Assembly (NCBI GenBank): GCA_902776475.1
Contig: CACYQD010000025.1
Location: 1 to 64,000, forward strand
Direction: 5' to 3'
DNA length: 64,000 nucleotides
From: an uncultured Prevotellaceae bacterium
GTDB lineage: Bacteria; Bacteroidota; Bacteroidia; Bacteroidales; Bacteroidaceae
In this document: positions 35,583 to 44,716 of the stretch, piece by piece
Layout: every line of letters starts with the position of its first letter
Position numbering within the stretch: the stretch's first letter is position 1
Notes under the pieces: model-generated
Seen by the model: the letters and a program-made list of their open reading frames with translations, nothing else
Databases searched by the model: none
What the model was told of the DNA's origin: nothing
Position numbers and translations under genes: made by a program

Positions 35583-38306
35583 TTACTCTTCTACTGCTGC
35601 CTGCGCGGCTGCCAGACGTGCGATGGGCACGCGGAACGGTGAGCAGCTGGCATAATTCAAGCCGATCTTGGCGCAGAACTTCACTGAGCTGGGCTCGCCA
35701 CCATGCTCACCGCAGATACCAGTGCGGAGGTTGGGACGAACGGCACGGCCCTTCTCGACAGCCATCTTCACCAACTGGCCGACGCCATTCTGGTCAAGCA
35801 CCTGGAACGGGTCAACCTTGAGGATCTTCTTGTCGAGGTAAACCGGCAGGAAGCTGGCGATATCATCACGGCTGTAGCCGAAGGTCATCTGTGTGAGGTC
35901 GTTGGTACCGAATGAGAAGTACTCAGCCTCAGTAGCGATGCGGTCGGCGGTGAGGGCAGCACGCGGGATCTCGATCATTGTACCGATCTCGAATTCCACC
36001 TCAGTGCCATACTCAGCGAACACCTCTTTGGCCACACGCTGGATGATAGCCTTCTGCTGCTTCAGCTCGTAGAGGATACCGATCAGCGGAACCATGATTT
36101 CCGGCATCGGGTTCTTGCCCTCTTTCTTCAACTCGCAAGCGGCGCTCAGGATAGCGCGGGTCTGCATAGCAGTGATCTCGGGGAAGGTGATGCCCAGACG
36201 GCAGCCACGGTGGCCGAGCATCGGGTTGTTCTCAGCGAGAGAATCAACACGGCGCTTGATGTCCTCGACACTCACGCCCATCTCCTTAGCCATGATCTCC
36301 TGACCTGCGATATCGTGGGGAACGAACTCATGGAGTGGCGGGTCGAGCAGGCGGATGTTGACCGGGCAGCCATCCATAGCATCAAGGATACCCTTGAAGT
36401 CAGCCTTCTGATAAGGCAGCAGTTTGGCAAGAGCCTTCTCACGTCCCTCAGCATCCTTGGCGAGGATCATCTCACGCATGGCGATGATCTTCTGGTCCTC
36501 GAAGAACATGTGCTCGGTACGGGTCAGACCGATACCCTTGGCACCGAATGCGCGGGCCACCTGTGCATCGTGCGGAGTGTCAGCATTGGTGCGCACCTGC
36601 AGTTTGGTATACTTGTCGCAGAGGTCCATCAGTTCCTTGAAGTCACCTGAAAGCTCAGCAGCCTTGGTGGGCACTTCACCGGCATAAACCTGACCTGTGG
36701 TACCGTTGAGAGAGAGGAAGTCGCCCTCTTTATAGACGATGCCGTCGATCTCGACAGTCTTCTTCTTGTAATCAACATTGAGGGAGCCTACGCCAGAGAC
36801 GCAGCACTTGCCCATACCACGAGCCACCACAGCAGCGTGTGAGGTCATACCACCACGAGCGGTGAGGATACCCTCAGCAGCCGACATACCGGCGAGGTCC
36901 TCAGGAGAGGTCTCGATACGGACGAGAACCACCTTATGGCCATCCTCATGCCAAGCCTGAGCGTCATCAGCGTGGAAGACGATCTGACCGCAGGCAGCAC
37001 CCGGAGAAGCGGGAAGACCCTGAGCGATAACCTTGGCTTTGGAGAGAGCCACCTTGTCGAATACCGGGTGGAGCAGCTCGTCGAGCTTGTTGGGCTCGCA
37101 GCGCATGATGGCGGTCTTCTCGTCGATCATGCCCTCGTGGAGCAGGTCGATGGCGATCTTCACCATGGCAGCGCCGGTGCGCTTACCGTTACGAGTCTGG
37201 AGGAACCAGAGTTTGCCTTCCTGTACGGTGAACTCCATGTCCTGCATATCGTGATAGTGGTTCTCGAGTTTCTCCTGGATACCGTTGAGTTCAGCATAGA
37301 TGGCAGGCATAGCCTCCTCCATGGAAGGATACTTGGCGGCGCGCTCCTCCTCGGAGATGCCGGCGCGCTCTGCCCAGCGCTGTGAACCCAGTTTGGTGAT
37401 CTGCTGCGGAGTGCGGATACCAGCAACGACATCCTCACCCTGGGCATTGACCAGATACTCACCGTTGAACACATTCTCGCCGTTGGCGGCGTCGCGGCTG
37501 AAGCAAACACCTGTAGCGGAGGTGTCACCCATGTTGCCGAACACCATAGCCATGACGGACACAGCTGTACCCCACTCGTCGGGAATACCCTCCATCTTGC
37601 GGTAGAGGATGGCACGCTCGTTCATCCAGCTGCGGAACACAGCGCAGATAGCGCCCCAGAGCTGCTCGATCGGGTCGTTGGGGAAGTCCTTGCCGGTGCG
37701 CTCCTTGATGGCAGCCTTGAAGAGAGCCACCAGTTTCTTGAGCTCCTCGACGGAGAGGTCCTTGTCGAGTTTGACACCTCTCTCGGCCTTCACCTTCTCG
37801 ATGATCTCCTCGAACGGGTCGATATCCTCTTTGTTGACGGGCTTCATCTCGAGCACCACATCGCCGTACATCTGCACGAAGCGGCGGTATGAGTCATAGA
37901 CGAAATGGGGGTTGCCGGTCTTGCGGACCATACCCTCAGCCACCTCGTCGTTAAGACCAAGGTTGAGGATGGTGTCCATCATACCAGGCATGGAAGCGCG
38001 TGCACCAGAGCGCACACTGACGAGCAGCGGGTTGGCGGAATCGCCGAACTTGGAGTTCATCAGGGTCTCGATATGCTTCACGGCAGCAGTGACGTCAGCG
38101 TCGAGGATCTCCTTGATTTTCTCCTGTCCCACCTCATAATATTCATTACAGCAGTCTGTAGTGATGGTGAATCCCGGGGGAACGGGAACACCGATAAGAT
38201 TCATCTCGGCGAGGTTGGCACCTTTACCACCGAGCTGTTCACGCATTTTCGCATTACCTTCAGCCTTACCATTGCCAAAGGTATAAACTCTTTTCTGTTC
38301 GCTCAT
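35583..38306 (-). CDS. ppdK: Pyruvate, phosphate dikinase
   Basis: 907 aa, full length. The N-terminal ATP-grasp domain starts at YTFGNGKAEGNAKMREQLGGKGANLAEM. The phospho-histidine domain has ARGGMTSHAAVVARGMGKC. The C-terminal TIM barrel carries PEIMVPLIG, GTMIEIPRAAL and the catalytic GICGEHGGEPSSV. Interconverts pyruvate, ATP and Pi with PEP, AMP and PPi, a central step in PPi-linked glycolysis/gluconeogenesis in Bacteroidales. It has its own promoter at 38354-38361. Confidence 0.96.
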   Translation of the reverse strand: MSEQKRVYTFGNGKAEGNAKMREQLGGKGANLAEMNLIGVPVPPGFTITTDCCNEYYEVGQEKIKEILDADVTAAVKHIETLMNSKFGDSANPLLVSVRSGARASMPGMMDTILNLGLNDEVAEGMVRKTGNPHFVYDSYRRFVQMYGDVVLEMKPVNKEDIDPFEEIIEKVKAERGVKLDKDLSVEELKKLVALFKAAIKERTGKDFPNDPIEQLWGAICAVFRSWMNERAILYRKMEGIPDEWGTAVSVMAMVFGNMGDTSATGVCFSRDAANGENVFNGEYLVNAQGEDVVAGIRTPQQITKLGSQRWAERAGISEEERAAKYPSMEEAMPAIYAELNGIQEKLENHYHDMQDMEFTVQEGKLWFLQTRNGKRTGAAMVKIAIDLLHEGMIDEKTAIMRCEPNKLDELLHPVFDKVALSKAKVIAQGLPASPGAACGQIVFHADDAQAWHEDGHKVVLVRIETSPEDLAGMSAAEGILTARGGMTSHAAVVARGMGKCCVSGVGSLNVDYKKKTVEIDGIVYKEGDFLSLNGTTGQVYAGEVPTKAAELSGDFKELMDLCDKYTKLQVRTNADTPHDAQVARAFGAKGIGLTRTEHMFFEDQKIIAMREMILAKDAEGREKALAKLLPYQKADFKGILDAMDGCPVNIRLLDPPLHEFVPHDIAGQEIMAKEMGVSVEDIKRRVDSLAENNPMLGHRGCRLGITFPEITAMQTRAILSAACELKKEGKNPMPEIMVPLIGILYELKQQKAIIQRVAKEVFAEYGTEVEFEIGTMIEIPRAALTADRIATEAEYFSFGTNDLTQMTFGYSRDDIASFLPVYLDKKILKVDPFQVLDQNGVGQLVKMAVEKGRAVRPNLRTGICGEHGGEPSSVKFCAKIGLNYASCSPFRVPIARLAAAQAAVEE

Positions 38307-38353
38307 AATTAGTTTATGGTTTTCGATAAAATGATGTTGTGCTTTCAGAGTTG

Positions 38354-38361
38354 CAAATATA
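38354..38361 (-). promoter_or_regulatory. Bacteroidetes -7 box (TATATTTG) for ppdK
   Basis: Matches TAnnTTTG on the minus strand, 48 bases upstream of the start codon. Confidence 0.65.
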
Positions 38362-38499
38362 CTGCAAAAACATGTAACGGCAAAACTTTTGGGTAAAAAA
38401 TTGTCATGTCGAAGTTACATTCTTTACTTTCGCCAACAGCACATCCACCTATTTCCCTATCATCGAAAGTGGAGTTTTCCATCAAAAACAAATGAAAAT

Positions 38500-38532
38500 A
38501 TTTGGAATATCGGCAAATTTGGCTTATTTTTG
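38500..38532 (+). promoter_or_regulatory. Bacteroidetes promoter (-33 TTTG, -7 TATTTTTG) for rlmD
   Basis: TTTG at 38500-38503 and TATTTTTG at 38525-38532 are 21 bases apart, the spacing expected for the phylum's primary sigma factor. The start codon is at 38613. Confidence 0.7.
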
Positions 38533-38612
38533 CAAAATCCACTCCGAAACCTTACTGCCATGCCCATCACGGCAGATGTAGAGGAACGGGGAACAACCCA
38601 AGCAACCCAACC

Positions 38613-40049
38613 ATGGCCAAAAACAAAAAGCCATTGCCCATTTATGAGCAAGTGACCATCGCCGACTGCGCGGCAGAGGGAAAGTGCGTTGTGCGCATTG
38701 ATGACAAGGTGGTCTTCGTGCCCTTTGTGGTGCCCGGCGACGTCGTTGACCTGCAAGTCAGGAAAAAGCGGAAGAGCTATTGCGAGGCGGAAGTCATCCG
38801 CCTCATACAGCCCAGTGCGCTCCGGCAGGCACCCATGTGCCGTCATTTCGGAGTGTGCGGCGGCTGCAAGTGGCAGATCCTGCCCTACGAAGAGCAACTG
38901 AAGATGAAGCAGCGCCAGGTCTATGACCAGCTGACACGCATCGGTAAAGTGGCGCTGCCCGAAATATCCCCCATCCTGGGTTCGGCCAAGACCAGCCGCT
39001 ACCGCAACAAGATGGAGTTTGAATGCTGCAACAAGCGCTGGCTCACCCGTGAGGAGATTGCCAGCGGCAAGTCGTACGACAACATGAACGCCATCGGCCT
39101 GCATATCACGGGAGCCTTTGACAAGGTGCTCCCCATCGAGGAATGCATGCTAATGGACGACCTCAACAATCAAATCCGCAATGCCGTCCGTGACTACGCC
39201 AATGCCACGGGAATGACTTATTTCGACCTCCGCCAACAGACCGGACTCCTGCGCGACATCATGATCCGCAACTCCAATACGGGCGAATGGATGGTGCTCA
39301 TCCAATTCCATTTCGAGTCTGACGGAGACAAGCAGCTCGCCGAAGCCCTGCTCGACCATCTGGCAGAGAAGTTTCCGCAGATCACCTCGCTCGTGTATGT
39401 GAACAACCAGAAGTGCAACGACACCTTCGGCGACCTGGAGGTGGTGACCTACAAAGGCAATGACCACATCTACGAGACGATGGAGGACCTCCGCTTCAAG
39501 GTAGGCCCGAAGAGTTTCTACCAGACCAACACCGACCAGGCCCACGTGCTCTACTCCGTGGCCAGGAAGTTTGCCGGCCTGACCGGCAATGAACTGGTGT
39601 ATGACCTCTACACCGGCACGGGCACCATCGCCAACTTCGTCGCCCGGCAGGCCCGGCAGGTCATCGGCATCGAATACGTACCCGAGGCCATCGAGGATGC
39701 CAAGGTCAACTCCCAGGTCAACGGCATCGGCAACACCCTTTTCTATGCCGGCGACATGAAAGACATCCTCACCGACGCCTTCATCGCCCAGCATGGCCGT
39801 CCCGACGTGCTCATCACCGACCCACCGCGCGCCGGTATGCATCCCGACGTGACGCAGACCATCCTCAGGGCCCGTCCGCGCCGCATCGTCTATGTGAGCT
39901 GCAACCCCGCCACCCAGGCCCGCGACCTGGCCGATCTCGACAGTCACTACCGCGTGGTGGCCGTGCAGCCCGTCGACATGTTCCCCCACACCCCTCACGT
40001 GGAGAACGTCGTGCTCCTCGAGGAGCGCCCCGACCCGCCCGGCGACTGA
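38613..40049 (+). CDS. rlmD: 23S rRNA (uracil-C5)-methyltransferase, RlmD/RumA type
   Basis: 478 aa from ATG at 38613; an earlier in-frame ATG lies within the promoter and is discarded. A TRAM domain (about 8-60) is followed by the 4Fe-4S cysteines in CRHFGVCGGCKWQ. The methyltransferase domain has YDLYTGTGTIANFVA (SAM loop), LITDPPRAGMHPDV and the catalytic cysteine in RIVYVSCNPATQARDL. The SAM-dependent uracil C5 methylation of rRNA is family knowledge; which uracil is modified cannot be told. Confidence 0.9.
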   Translation: MAKNKKPLPIYEQVTIADCAAEGKCVVRIDDKVVFVPFVVPGDVVDLQVRKKRKSYCEAEVIRLIQPSALRQAPMCRHFGVCGGCKWQILPYEEQLKMKQRQVYDQLTRIGKVALPEISPILGSAKTSRYRNKMEFECCNKRWLTREEIASGKSYDNMNAIGLHITGAFDKVLPIEECMLMDDLNNQIRNAVRDYANATGMTYFDLRQQTGLLRDIMIRNSNTGEWMVLIQFHFESDGDKQLAEALLDHLAEKFPQITSLVYVNNQKCNDTFGDLEVVTYKGNDHIYETMEDLRFKVGPKSFYQTNTDQAHVLYSVARKFAGLTGNELVYDLYTGTGTIANFVARQARQVIGIEYVPEAIEDAKVNSQVNGIGNTLFYAGDMKDILTDAFIAQHGRPDVLITDPPRAGMHPDVTQTILRARPRRIVYVSCNPATQARDLADLDSHYRVVAVQPVDMFPHTPHVENVVLLEERPDPPGD

Positions 40050-40084
40050 CCGACATCATTTTATCAACCTTTAATATACCGACT

Positions 40085-41206
40085 ATGAAAAAGAAATTAT
40101 TAGCAACCTGCTTGCTGCTGTTTGCCGTTTTGAGCATCAATGCCCAGCAAGAAAAGAAATGGTATGACAACATCAAGTTCAGCGGCTACGGCATGCTGCA
40201 GTATCAGTATCAAGACCCCTATAAGGCTGTTACCGACGAAGCCGGCAACGTGAAGGAAGAGAAGAACGAAAGCAACACATTCAAGCTCCGCCTGATGCGT
40301 ATGATCCTGGACGGAAAGATCGGCGACTTCGACTGGCGTGCACAGATCCAAGGCACCAATGCCAAAGGACCAGCCGAGCCCACCGTGCAACTCGTTGACC
40401 TCTACACCGAATGGGTGAAATACCCGGAATTCAAAGTGCGCGTAGGACAGTTCAAACGTGCGTTCACCTTTGAGAACCCCACCCACCCCATCACGCAAGG
40501 CTGGCGCGGCTATGCCGACGTCATCAACAACCTCTCCGGCTTTGGCGACCGTGTAGGTGAGAAGTCTAGTGGCGGACGCGACATCGGCGTACAAGTTAGT
40601 GGTGATGTGCTGCCCAACAGCAATGGCCGCAAACTGCTCCACTATCAGGTGGGCGTGTATAACGGCGAAGGTGTCAACACCACCGACAAGGACAACCGCA
40701 AGGACATCATCGGCGGTATCTGGGTGATGCCCATCAAGGGTGTGCGCATCGGTGCCTTCGGTTGGACCGGCAGCCATGGCAACATGGTGACAGCCCACGG
40801 TAATTCGGAAAGCGTACCCCTCAACCGTTACTGTCTGTCGGCAGAATACGACAAGGACGAGCTGACCGTGCGCGCCGAGTATCTGCATTCACAGGGATGG
40901 GGCTCGGGCAAGACCGGTTCGAATGTAATCAACTACGCTTTGGGCGACAAAGCCGACGGCTGGTACCTCTTCGGAATTGTGCCTGTCATCAAGTCAAAGC
41001 TTCATGCCAAGGCCCGCTACCAGACCTATCGTGTGAGGAAAGACTGGGACACCGCCAAGACTTCCATCGAAGCAGGTCTGAACTATTTCTTCACCAAGAA
41101 ACTGCAGTTGAATTTCGAGTATGCCCGCGTAAACGACAAGACCATCCCGCTGGCCGACAAGCACAGCTACAACCTGGTTGACGTGGAGCTCGACTTCCGC
41201 TTCTAA
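40085..41206 (+). CDS. Outer-membrane porin, OprO/OprP (phosphate-selective) family
   Basis: 373 aa with signal peptide (MKKKLLATCLLLFAVLSINAQ). The mature part is a chain of amphipathic beta strands. Blocks FSGYGMLQYQYQD, LRLMRMILDGKIGDFDWRAQ and VRVGQFKRAFTFENPT fit the porin O/P family. It ends in an aromatic residue in YNLVDVELDFRF, the outer-membrane assembly signal. The phosphate selectivity of the family name is not certain for this member. It lies 35 bases after rlmD. Confidence 0.85.
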   Translation: MKKKLLATCLLLFAVLSINAQQEKKWYDNIKFSGYGMLQYQYQDPYKAVTDEAGNVKEEKNESNTFKLRLMRMILDGKIGDFDWRAQIQGTNAKGPAEPTVQLVDLYTEWVKYPEFKVRVGQFKRAFTFENPTHPITQGWRGYADVINNLSGFGDRVGEKSSGGRDIGVQVSGDVLPNSNGRKLLHYQVGVYNGEGVNTTDKDNRKDIIGGIWVMPIKGVRIGAFGWTGSHGNMVTAHGNSESVPLNRYCLSAEYDKDELTVRAEYLHSQGWGSGKTGSNVINYALGDKADGWYLFGIVPVIKSKLHAKARYQTYRVRKDWDTAKTSIEAGLNYFFTKKLQLNFEYARVNDKTIPLADKHSYNLVDVELDFRF

Positions 41207-41231
41207 GAGATTCGCATGATTTGTGAACTTT

Positions 41232-41266
41232 TGGGAGTTTAGGAGATTAGGAGATTAGGAGTTTAG
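41232..41266. repeat. Short tandem repeat of an 8-9-base unit (ggagtttag/ggagattag type)
   Basis: Four consecutive variants of ggag(a/t)tta just after the porin gene. Confidence 0.6.
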
Positions 41267-41286
41267 ACATTTGCATCCGAATTGTG

Positions 41287-41317
41287 GAGACGCCACGATG
41301 TGACGTCTCTACTTTTT
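41287..41317 (+). terminator. Terminator of porin gene; second copy of dispersed palindrome
   Basis: gagacgccac and gtgacgtctc pair with a 3-base loop; T5 follows two bases later. Its reverse complement matches the thiL terminator at 18275-18299 with two or three differences. Confidence 0.75.
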
Positions 41318-41452
41318 GTGTTCTTTGGAGACGCTGATTTCCTCACTTGTGGACCGTTCTATCTTGACCAACCAAGCACAGCCGATTCTCTGGAAACAGA
41401 CATAAAAAAACGAAAAAAAGCAACGCTTTCGCTTTTTTTCCAAAATATTGCG

Positions 41453-41460
41453 TAACTTTG
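41453..41460 (+). promoter_or_regulatory. Bacteroidetes -7 box (TAACTTTG) abutting a start codon
   Basis: Matches TAnnTTTG. The ATG at 41466 begins only five bases after the box, so the transcript would be leaderless or nearly so. Confidence 0.55.
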
Positions 41461-41465
41461 TGCCT

Positions 41466-42056
41466 ATGAACGACACGGAACGCACAACAGTGACCTGCGA
41501 CAACATGATCATCGCCGATGCCGACTTCGCCGACCAAGTGGCATTCGACCTCATTGTCAACTTCGAGCGCATCCTCGGACGGCCCATCCCCAACGCTGAC
41601 CTGGCACGGTGGATAGACTGCCTGGCCCTTGACGGTGGCATCCGCGAGGGAAAAGAGCAGACGCAGGTGGCCCTGGTTCACAGCAAGGAGAAAACCCGTC
41701 TGGAATATTTCACCCCAGGCGACTTCAAAAGTGAACTGCACGGCAAAGCTTTCAGCGACAATCTCGGAGAATTCATGCTCTCCACCCTCAGCGAGGAGAG
41801 CATCATCAGCCGCGAGGACCTGTTGCTCGACACCCTGCAGCTAGGACTGGCGGCGCCGGAGGTGAAACGCATCATCGTGGTGCCCGGCGAAGACTATTAT
41901 GACCGTGTGCGCGAACTTGTGCGGAAGAGCAAAGACGACAAGACCGTCACCGTGCTCGCCATGCAACCCATGCCAGGAGGGAACTTCCGTCAGGAAATCC
42001 TCGGCTACTCACTGATGAGTGCCCTTGGCATCAGGGGAGACGAACTGAAAGACTGA
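41466..42056 (+). CDS. Conserved hypothetical protein upstream of a Lys1-type dehydrogenase
   Basis: 196 aa, soluble, no signal peptide or membrane helix. An in-frame ATG at 41448 would lie before the promoter box and is discarded. The second half (VKRIIVVPGEDYYDRVREL and TVTVLAMQPMPGG) looks like an alpha/beta fold. It is 27 bases upstream of the dehydrogenase gene and probably cotranscribed. I do not recognise a named family with certainty; the pairing with the dehydrogenase suggests a role in the same pathway or simple cotranscription. Confidence 0.7.
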   Translation: MNDTERTTVTCDNMIIADADFADQVAFDLIVNFERILGRPIPNADLARWIDCLALDGGIREGKEQTQVALVHSKEKTRLEYFTPGDFKSELHGKAFSDNLGEFMLSTLSEESIISREDLLLDTLQLGLAAPEVKRIIVVPGEDYYDRVRELVRKSKDDKTVTVLAMQPMPGGNFRQEILGYSLMSALGIRGDELKD

Positions 42057-42083
42057 AAAAAACAACCATAAATCATTTCAACC

Positions 42084-43325
42084 ATGGGAAAATTACTGAT
42101 GATAGGAGCTGGTGGCGTGGCCACCGTAGCCGCGTTCAAGATCGCGCAGAACCCCGATGTATTCACCGACTTCATGATCGCCAGCCGCCGGAAGGCCAAG
42201 TGCGACAAACTGGTGGACTCCATCCACAAGGCCGGATATGACATGGACATCAAGACCGCACAGGTGGATGCCGATGACGTGGAACAGCTGAAAGCCCTTC
42301 TGAACGACTACAAGCCCGAGCTGGTGGTCAATCTCGCATTGCCCTACCAGGACCTCACCATCATGGAGGCCTGCCTGGCCTGCGGCTGTCACTACCTCGA
42401 CACCGCCAACTACGAGCCCAAGGATGAAGCCCACTTCGAATACTCCTGGCAGTGGGCCTATAAGGAGCGGTTTGAGCAAGCTGGCCTGTGCGCCATCCTC
42501 GGCTGCGGTTTCGACCCCGGTGTGAGCGGCGTCTACACCGCTTATGCCGCCAAGCACCATTTCGACGAAATGCACTATCTCGACATCGTCGATTGCAACG
42601 CCGGCGACCACCACAAGGCCTTTGCCACCAATTTCAACCCTGAGATCAACATCCGGGAAATCACGCAGAAGGGACTCTACTATAAAGACGGTCAATGGAT
42701 TGAGACCGAGCCACTGGAGATCCACAAGCCCCTCACCTACCCCAACATCGGTCCGCGTGAGAGCTACCTGCTGCACCATGAGGAACTGGAGAGTCTGGTG
42801 AAGAATTATCCCACCATCCGCCAGGCCCGCTTCTGGATGACCTTCGGCGAGCAATACATCAAGCACCTCGACGTGATCCAAAACATCGGCATGAGCCGCA
42901 TCGATGAAGTGGTGTATGAGGCCCCGCTTGCCGATGACCCGACCAAGACCGCCAAGGTGAAGATTGTGCCGCTGCAATTCCTCAAGGCCGTGCTCCCCAA
43001 CCCCCAGGACCTGGGAGAGAACTACGAAGGCGAGACCAGCATCGGTTGCCGTATCCGCGGCATCAAGGACGGCAAGGAGCGCACCTATTATGTATATAAC
43101 AACTGCTCACACAAAGCCGCCTACGAGGAGACCGGCATGCAGGGTGTGAGCTACACCACCGGCGTGCCCGCCATGATCGGAGCCATGCTCCTGCTCAAAG
43201 GCGTATGGAAGAAGCCCGGCGTCTGGAACGTGGAAGAATTTGACCCCGATCCCTTCATGGCCCTGCTCAACGAGAAGGGACTCCCCTGGCACGAAGTCTT
43301 CGACGGCGACCTGGAGGTGGATTGA
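42084..43325 (+). CDS. Saccharopine dehydrogenase-family protein, carboxynorspermidine dehydrogenase-like
   Basis: 413 aa. MGKLLMIGAGGVATVAAFKIAQ is the NADPH-binding Rossmann motif. CHYLDTANYEP, LGCGFDPGVSGVYTAYAAKHH and VYNNCSHKAAYEETGMQGVSYTTGVP match the Lys1-like carboxy(nor)spermidine synthase group. In gut Bacteroidetes this group makes carboxyspermidine on the alternative spermidine route; a true lysine-pathway enzyme is less likely. No decarboxylase partner is in this window. Confidence 0.85.
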   Translation: MGKLLMIGAGGVATVAAFKIAQNPDVFTDFMIASRRKAKCDKLVDSIHKAGYDMDIKTAQVDADDVEQLKALLNDYKPELVVNLALPYQDLTIMEACLACGCHYLDTANYEPKDEAHFEYSWQWAYKERFEQAGLCAILGCGFDPGVSGVYTAYAAKHHFDEMHYLDIVDCNAGDHHKAFATNFNPEINIREITQKGLYYKDGQWIETEPLEIHKPLTYPNIGPRESYLLHHEELESLVKNYPTIRQARFWMTFGEQYIKHLDVIQNIGMSRIDEVVYEAPLADDPTKTAKVKIVPLQFLKAVLPNPQDLGENYEGETSIGCRIRGIKDGKERTYYVYNNCSHKAAYEETGMQGVSYTTGVPAMIGAMLLLKGVWKKPGVWNVEEFDPDPFMALLNEKGLPWHEVFDGDLEVD

Positions 43326-43425
43326 AGATTGAGGATTGAAAATTGAGGATTGAAGATTGAAAATTGGAGATTGAAGATTGAAAATTGAAAATTGAAGATT
43401 GAAAATTGAAAATTATAGATTGATA
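43324..43425. repeat. Tandem satellite of 8-10-base units (attgaaaattga / attgaagattga)
   Basis: About a dozen degenerate copies of attga(a/g)(a/g)att run from the dehydrogenase stop codon to just before recA. They contain no spacers of unique sequence. The array fills the whole gap where the recA promoter would be expected. Confidence 0.9.
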
Positions 43426-43430
43426 TAATT

Positions 43431-44453
43431 ATGGCAAAGAAAGAAAGCATACAGCCAGACGGCACCCAGGAGGGCAAACTGAAAGCCCTGCAAGCCGCCA
43501 TGGCCAAGATTGAGAAAGACTTCGGCAAAGGCTCCATCATGAAGTTGGGAGACGAGCAAGTGGAAAACGTCGATGTAATCCCCACCGGCAGCATCGGCCT
43601 GAACGCCGCCCTGGGCGTCGGCGGTCTGCCACGCGGACGAATCATCGAGATCTACGGTCCCGAATCATCCGGAAAGACCACCCTTGCCATCCATGTCATC
43701 GCCGAGGCACAGAAACAAGGCGGCATCGCCGCATTCATCGATGCCGAGCATGCCTTCGACCGCTTCTACGCAGCCCATCTCGGCGTGGATGTCGACAACC
43801 TGCTCATCTCACAGCCAGACAACGGCGAACAAGCTTTGGAAATCGCCGACCAGCTCATCCGCTCGTCGGCCATCGACGTCATCGTCATCGACTCCGTGGC
43901 AGCCCTCACCCCGAAATCCGAAATCGAGGGCGATATGGGCGACAACAAAGTGGGCCTGCACGCCCGCCTGATGAGCCAGGCCCTGCGCAAGCTCACCGCC
44001 ACCATCAGCAAGACCAACACCTGCTGTATCTTCATCAACCAGCTCCGCGAGAAAATCGGCGTGATGTTCGGCAACCCCGAGACCACAACCGGCGGCAACG
44101 CCCTGAAGTTCTACGCCAGCGTGCGCATCGACATCCGCCGCGTGACCACGCTGAAGGACGGCGACCAGGCCATCGGCAACCAGGTGCGCGTGAAGGTGGT
44201 GAAGAACAAAGTGGCACCCCCGTTCCGCAAGGCCGAATTTGAGATCCTCTTTGGTGAGGGCATCTCGAAAGTCGGCGAGATCCTGGACCTCGGCGTCGAG
44301 CACGGCATCATCCAGAAGAGCGGTTCCTGGTTCTCCTATGAAGGATCGAGACTGGCCCAGGGCCGTGATGCCACCAAAGCCCTGCTCAACGACAATCCCG
44401 AACTTTGTGAGGAGATAGAAGCCAAGATCATGCAGGCCCTTGCCGAACAATAA
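43431..44453 (+). CDS. recA: Recombinase RecA
   Basis: 340 aa. [19 protein letters not shown] is Walker [13 protein letters not shown] is Walker B, and [20 protein letters not shown] is loop L2. N-terminal polymerisation helix and C-terminal domain are normal. It forms nucleoprotein filaments on single-stranded DNA for homologous recombination and SOS induction. It is preceded by the satellite array rather than an obvious LexA-type operator. Confidence 0.97.
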   Translation: MAKKESIQPDGTQEGKLKALQAAMAKIEKDFGKGSIMKLGDEQVENVDVIPTGSIGLNAALGVGGLPRGRIIEIYGPESSGKTTLAIHVIAEAQKQGGIAAFIDAEHAFDRFYAAHLGVDVDNLLISQPDNGEQALEIADQLIRSSAIDVIVIDSVAALTPKSEIEGDMGDNKVGLHARLMSQALRKLTATISKTNTCCIFINQLREKIGVMFGNPETTTGGNALKFYASVRIDIRRVTTLKDGDQAIGNQVRVKVVKNKVAPPFRKAEFEILFGEGISKVGEILDLGVEHGIIQKSGSWFSYEGSRLAQGRDATKALLNDNPELCEEIEAKIMQALAEQ

Positions 44454-44466
44454 AGCTTCGCCGCGA

Positions 44467-44512
44467 ACCTTATTGAAGCTGCATCGCAGACCTTATTGAA
44501 GCTGCATCGCAG
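44467..44512. repeat. Perfect 23-base tandem duplication
   Basis: Two identical 23-base units (44467-44489 and 44490-44512), each accttattgaagctgcatcg followed by cag, 14 bases after the recA stop. Confidence 0.9.
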
Positions 44513-44541
44513 ACCCCGATAAAGTATATCCCACACTCAAC

Positions 44542-44587
44542 AAAAAGACTCCGTCCGCATGTCAAAAAAAGCGGGCGGAGTCTTTTT
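44542..44587. terminator. Terminator between recA and dnaK
   Basis: A 17-bp stem (aaaaagactccgtccgc / gcgggcggagtcttttt, one G-U pair) with a 12-base loop and a U tract on either strand. Confidence 0.92.
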
Positions 44588-44716
44588 GTGTACTGACAGA
44601 ATGTCATTTTTTTCAAAGAATGGCACATTTGGCACACCATTTGTTGTATTGTATGCGGATTTCGCACTGCAGCGAACCATCAAATTGAATAAATAATAAC
44701 AAAAAACTATACAACA

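Noticed and set aside
43324..43425. Array of short repeats that could suggest CRISPR
   Set aside because: Units are 8-10 bases, directly adjacent, with no unique spacers and no cas genes in the window.
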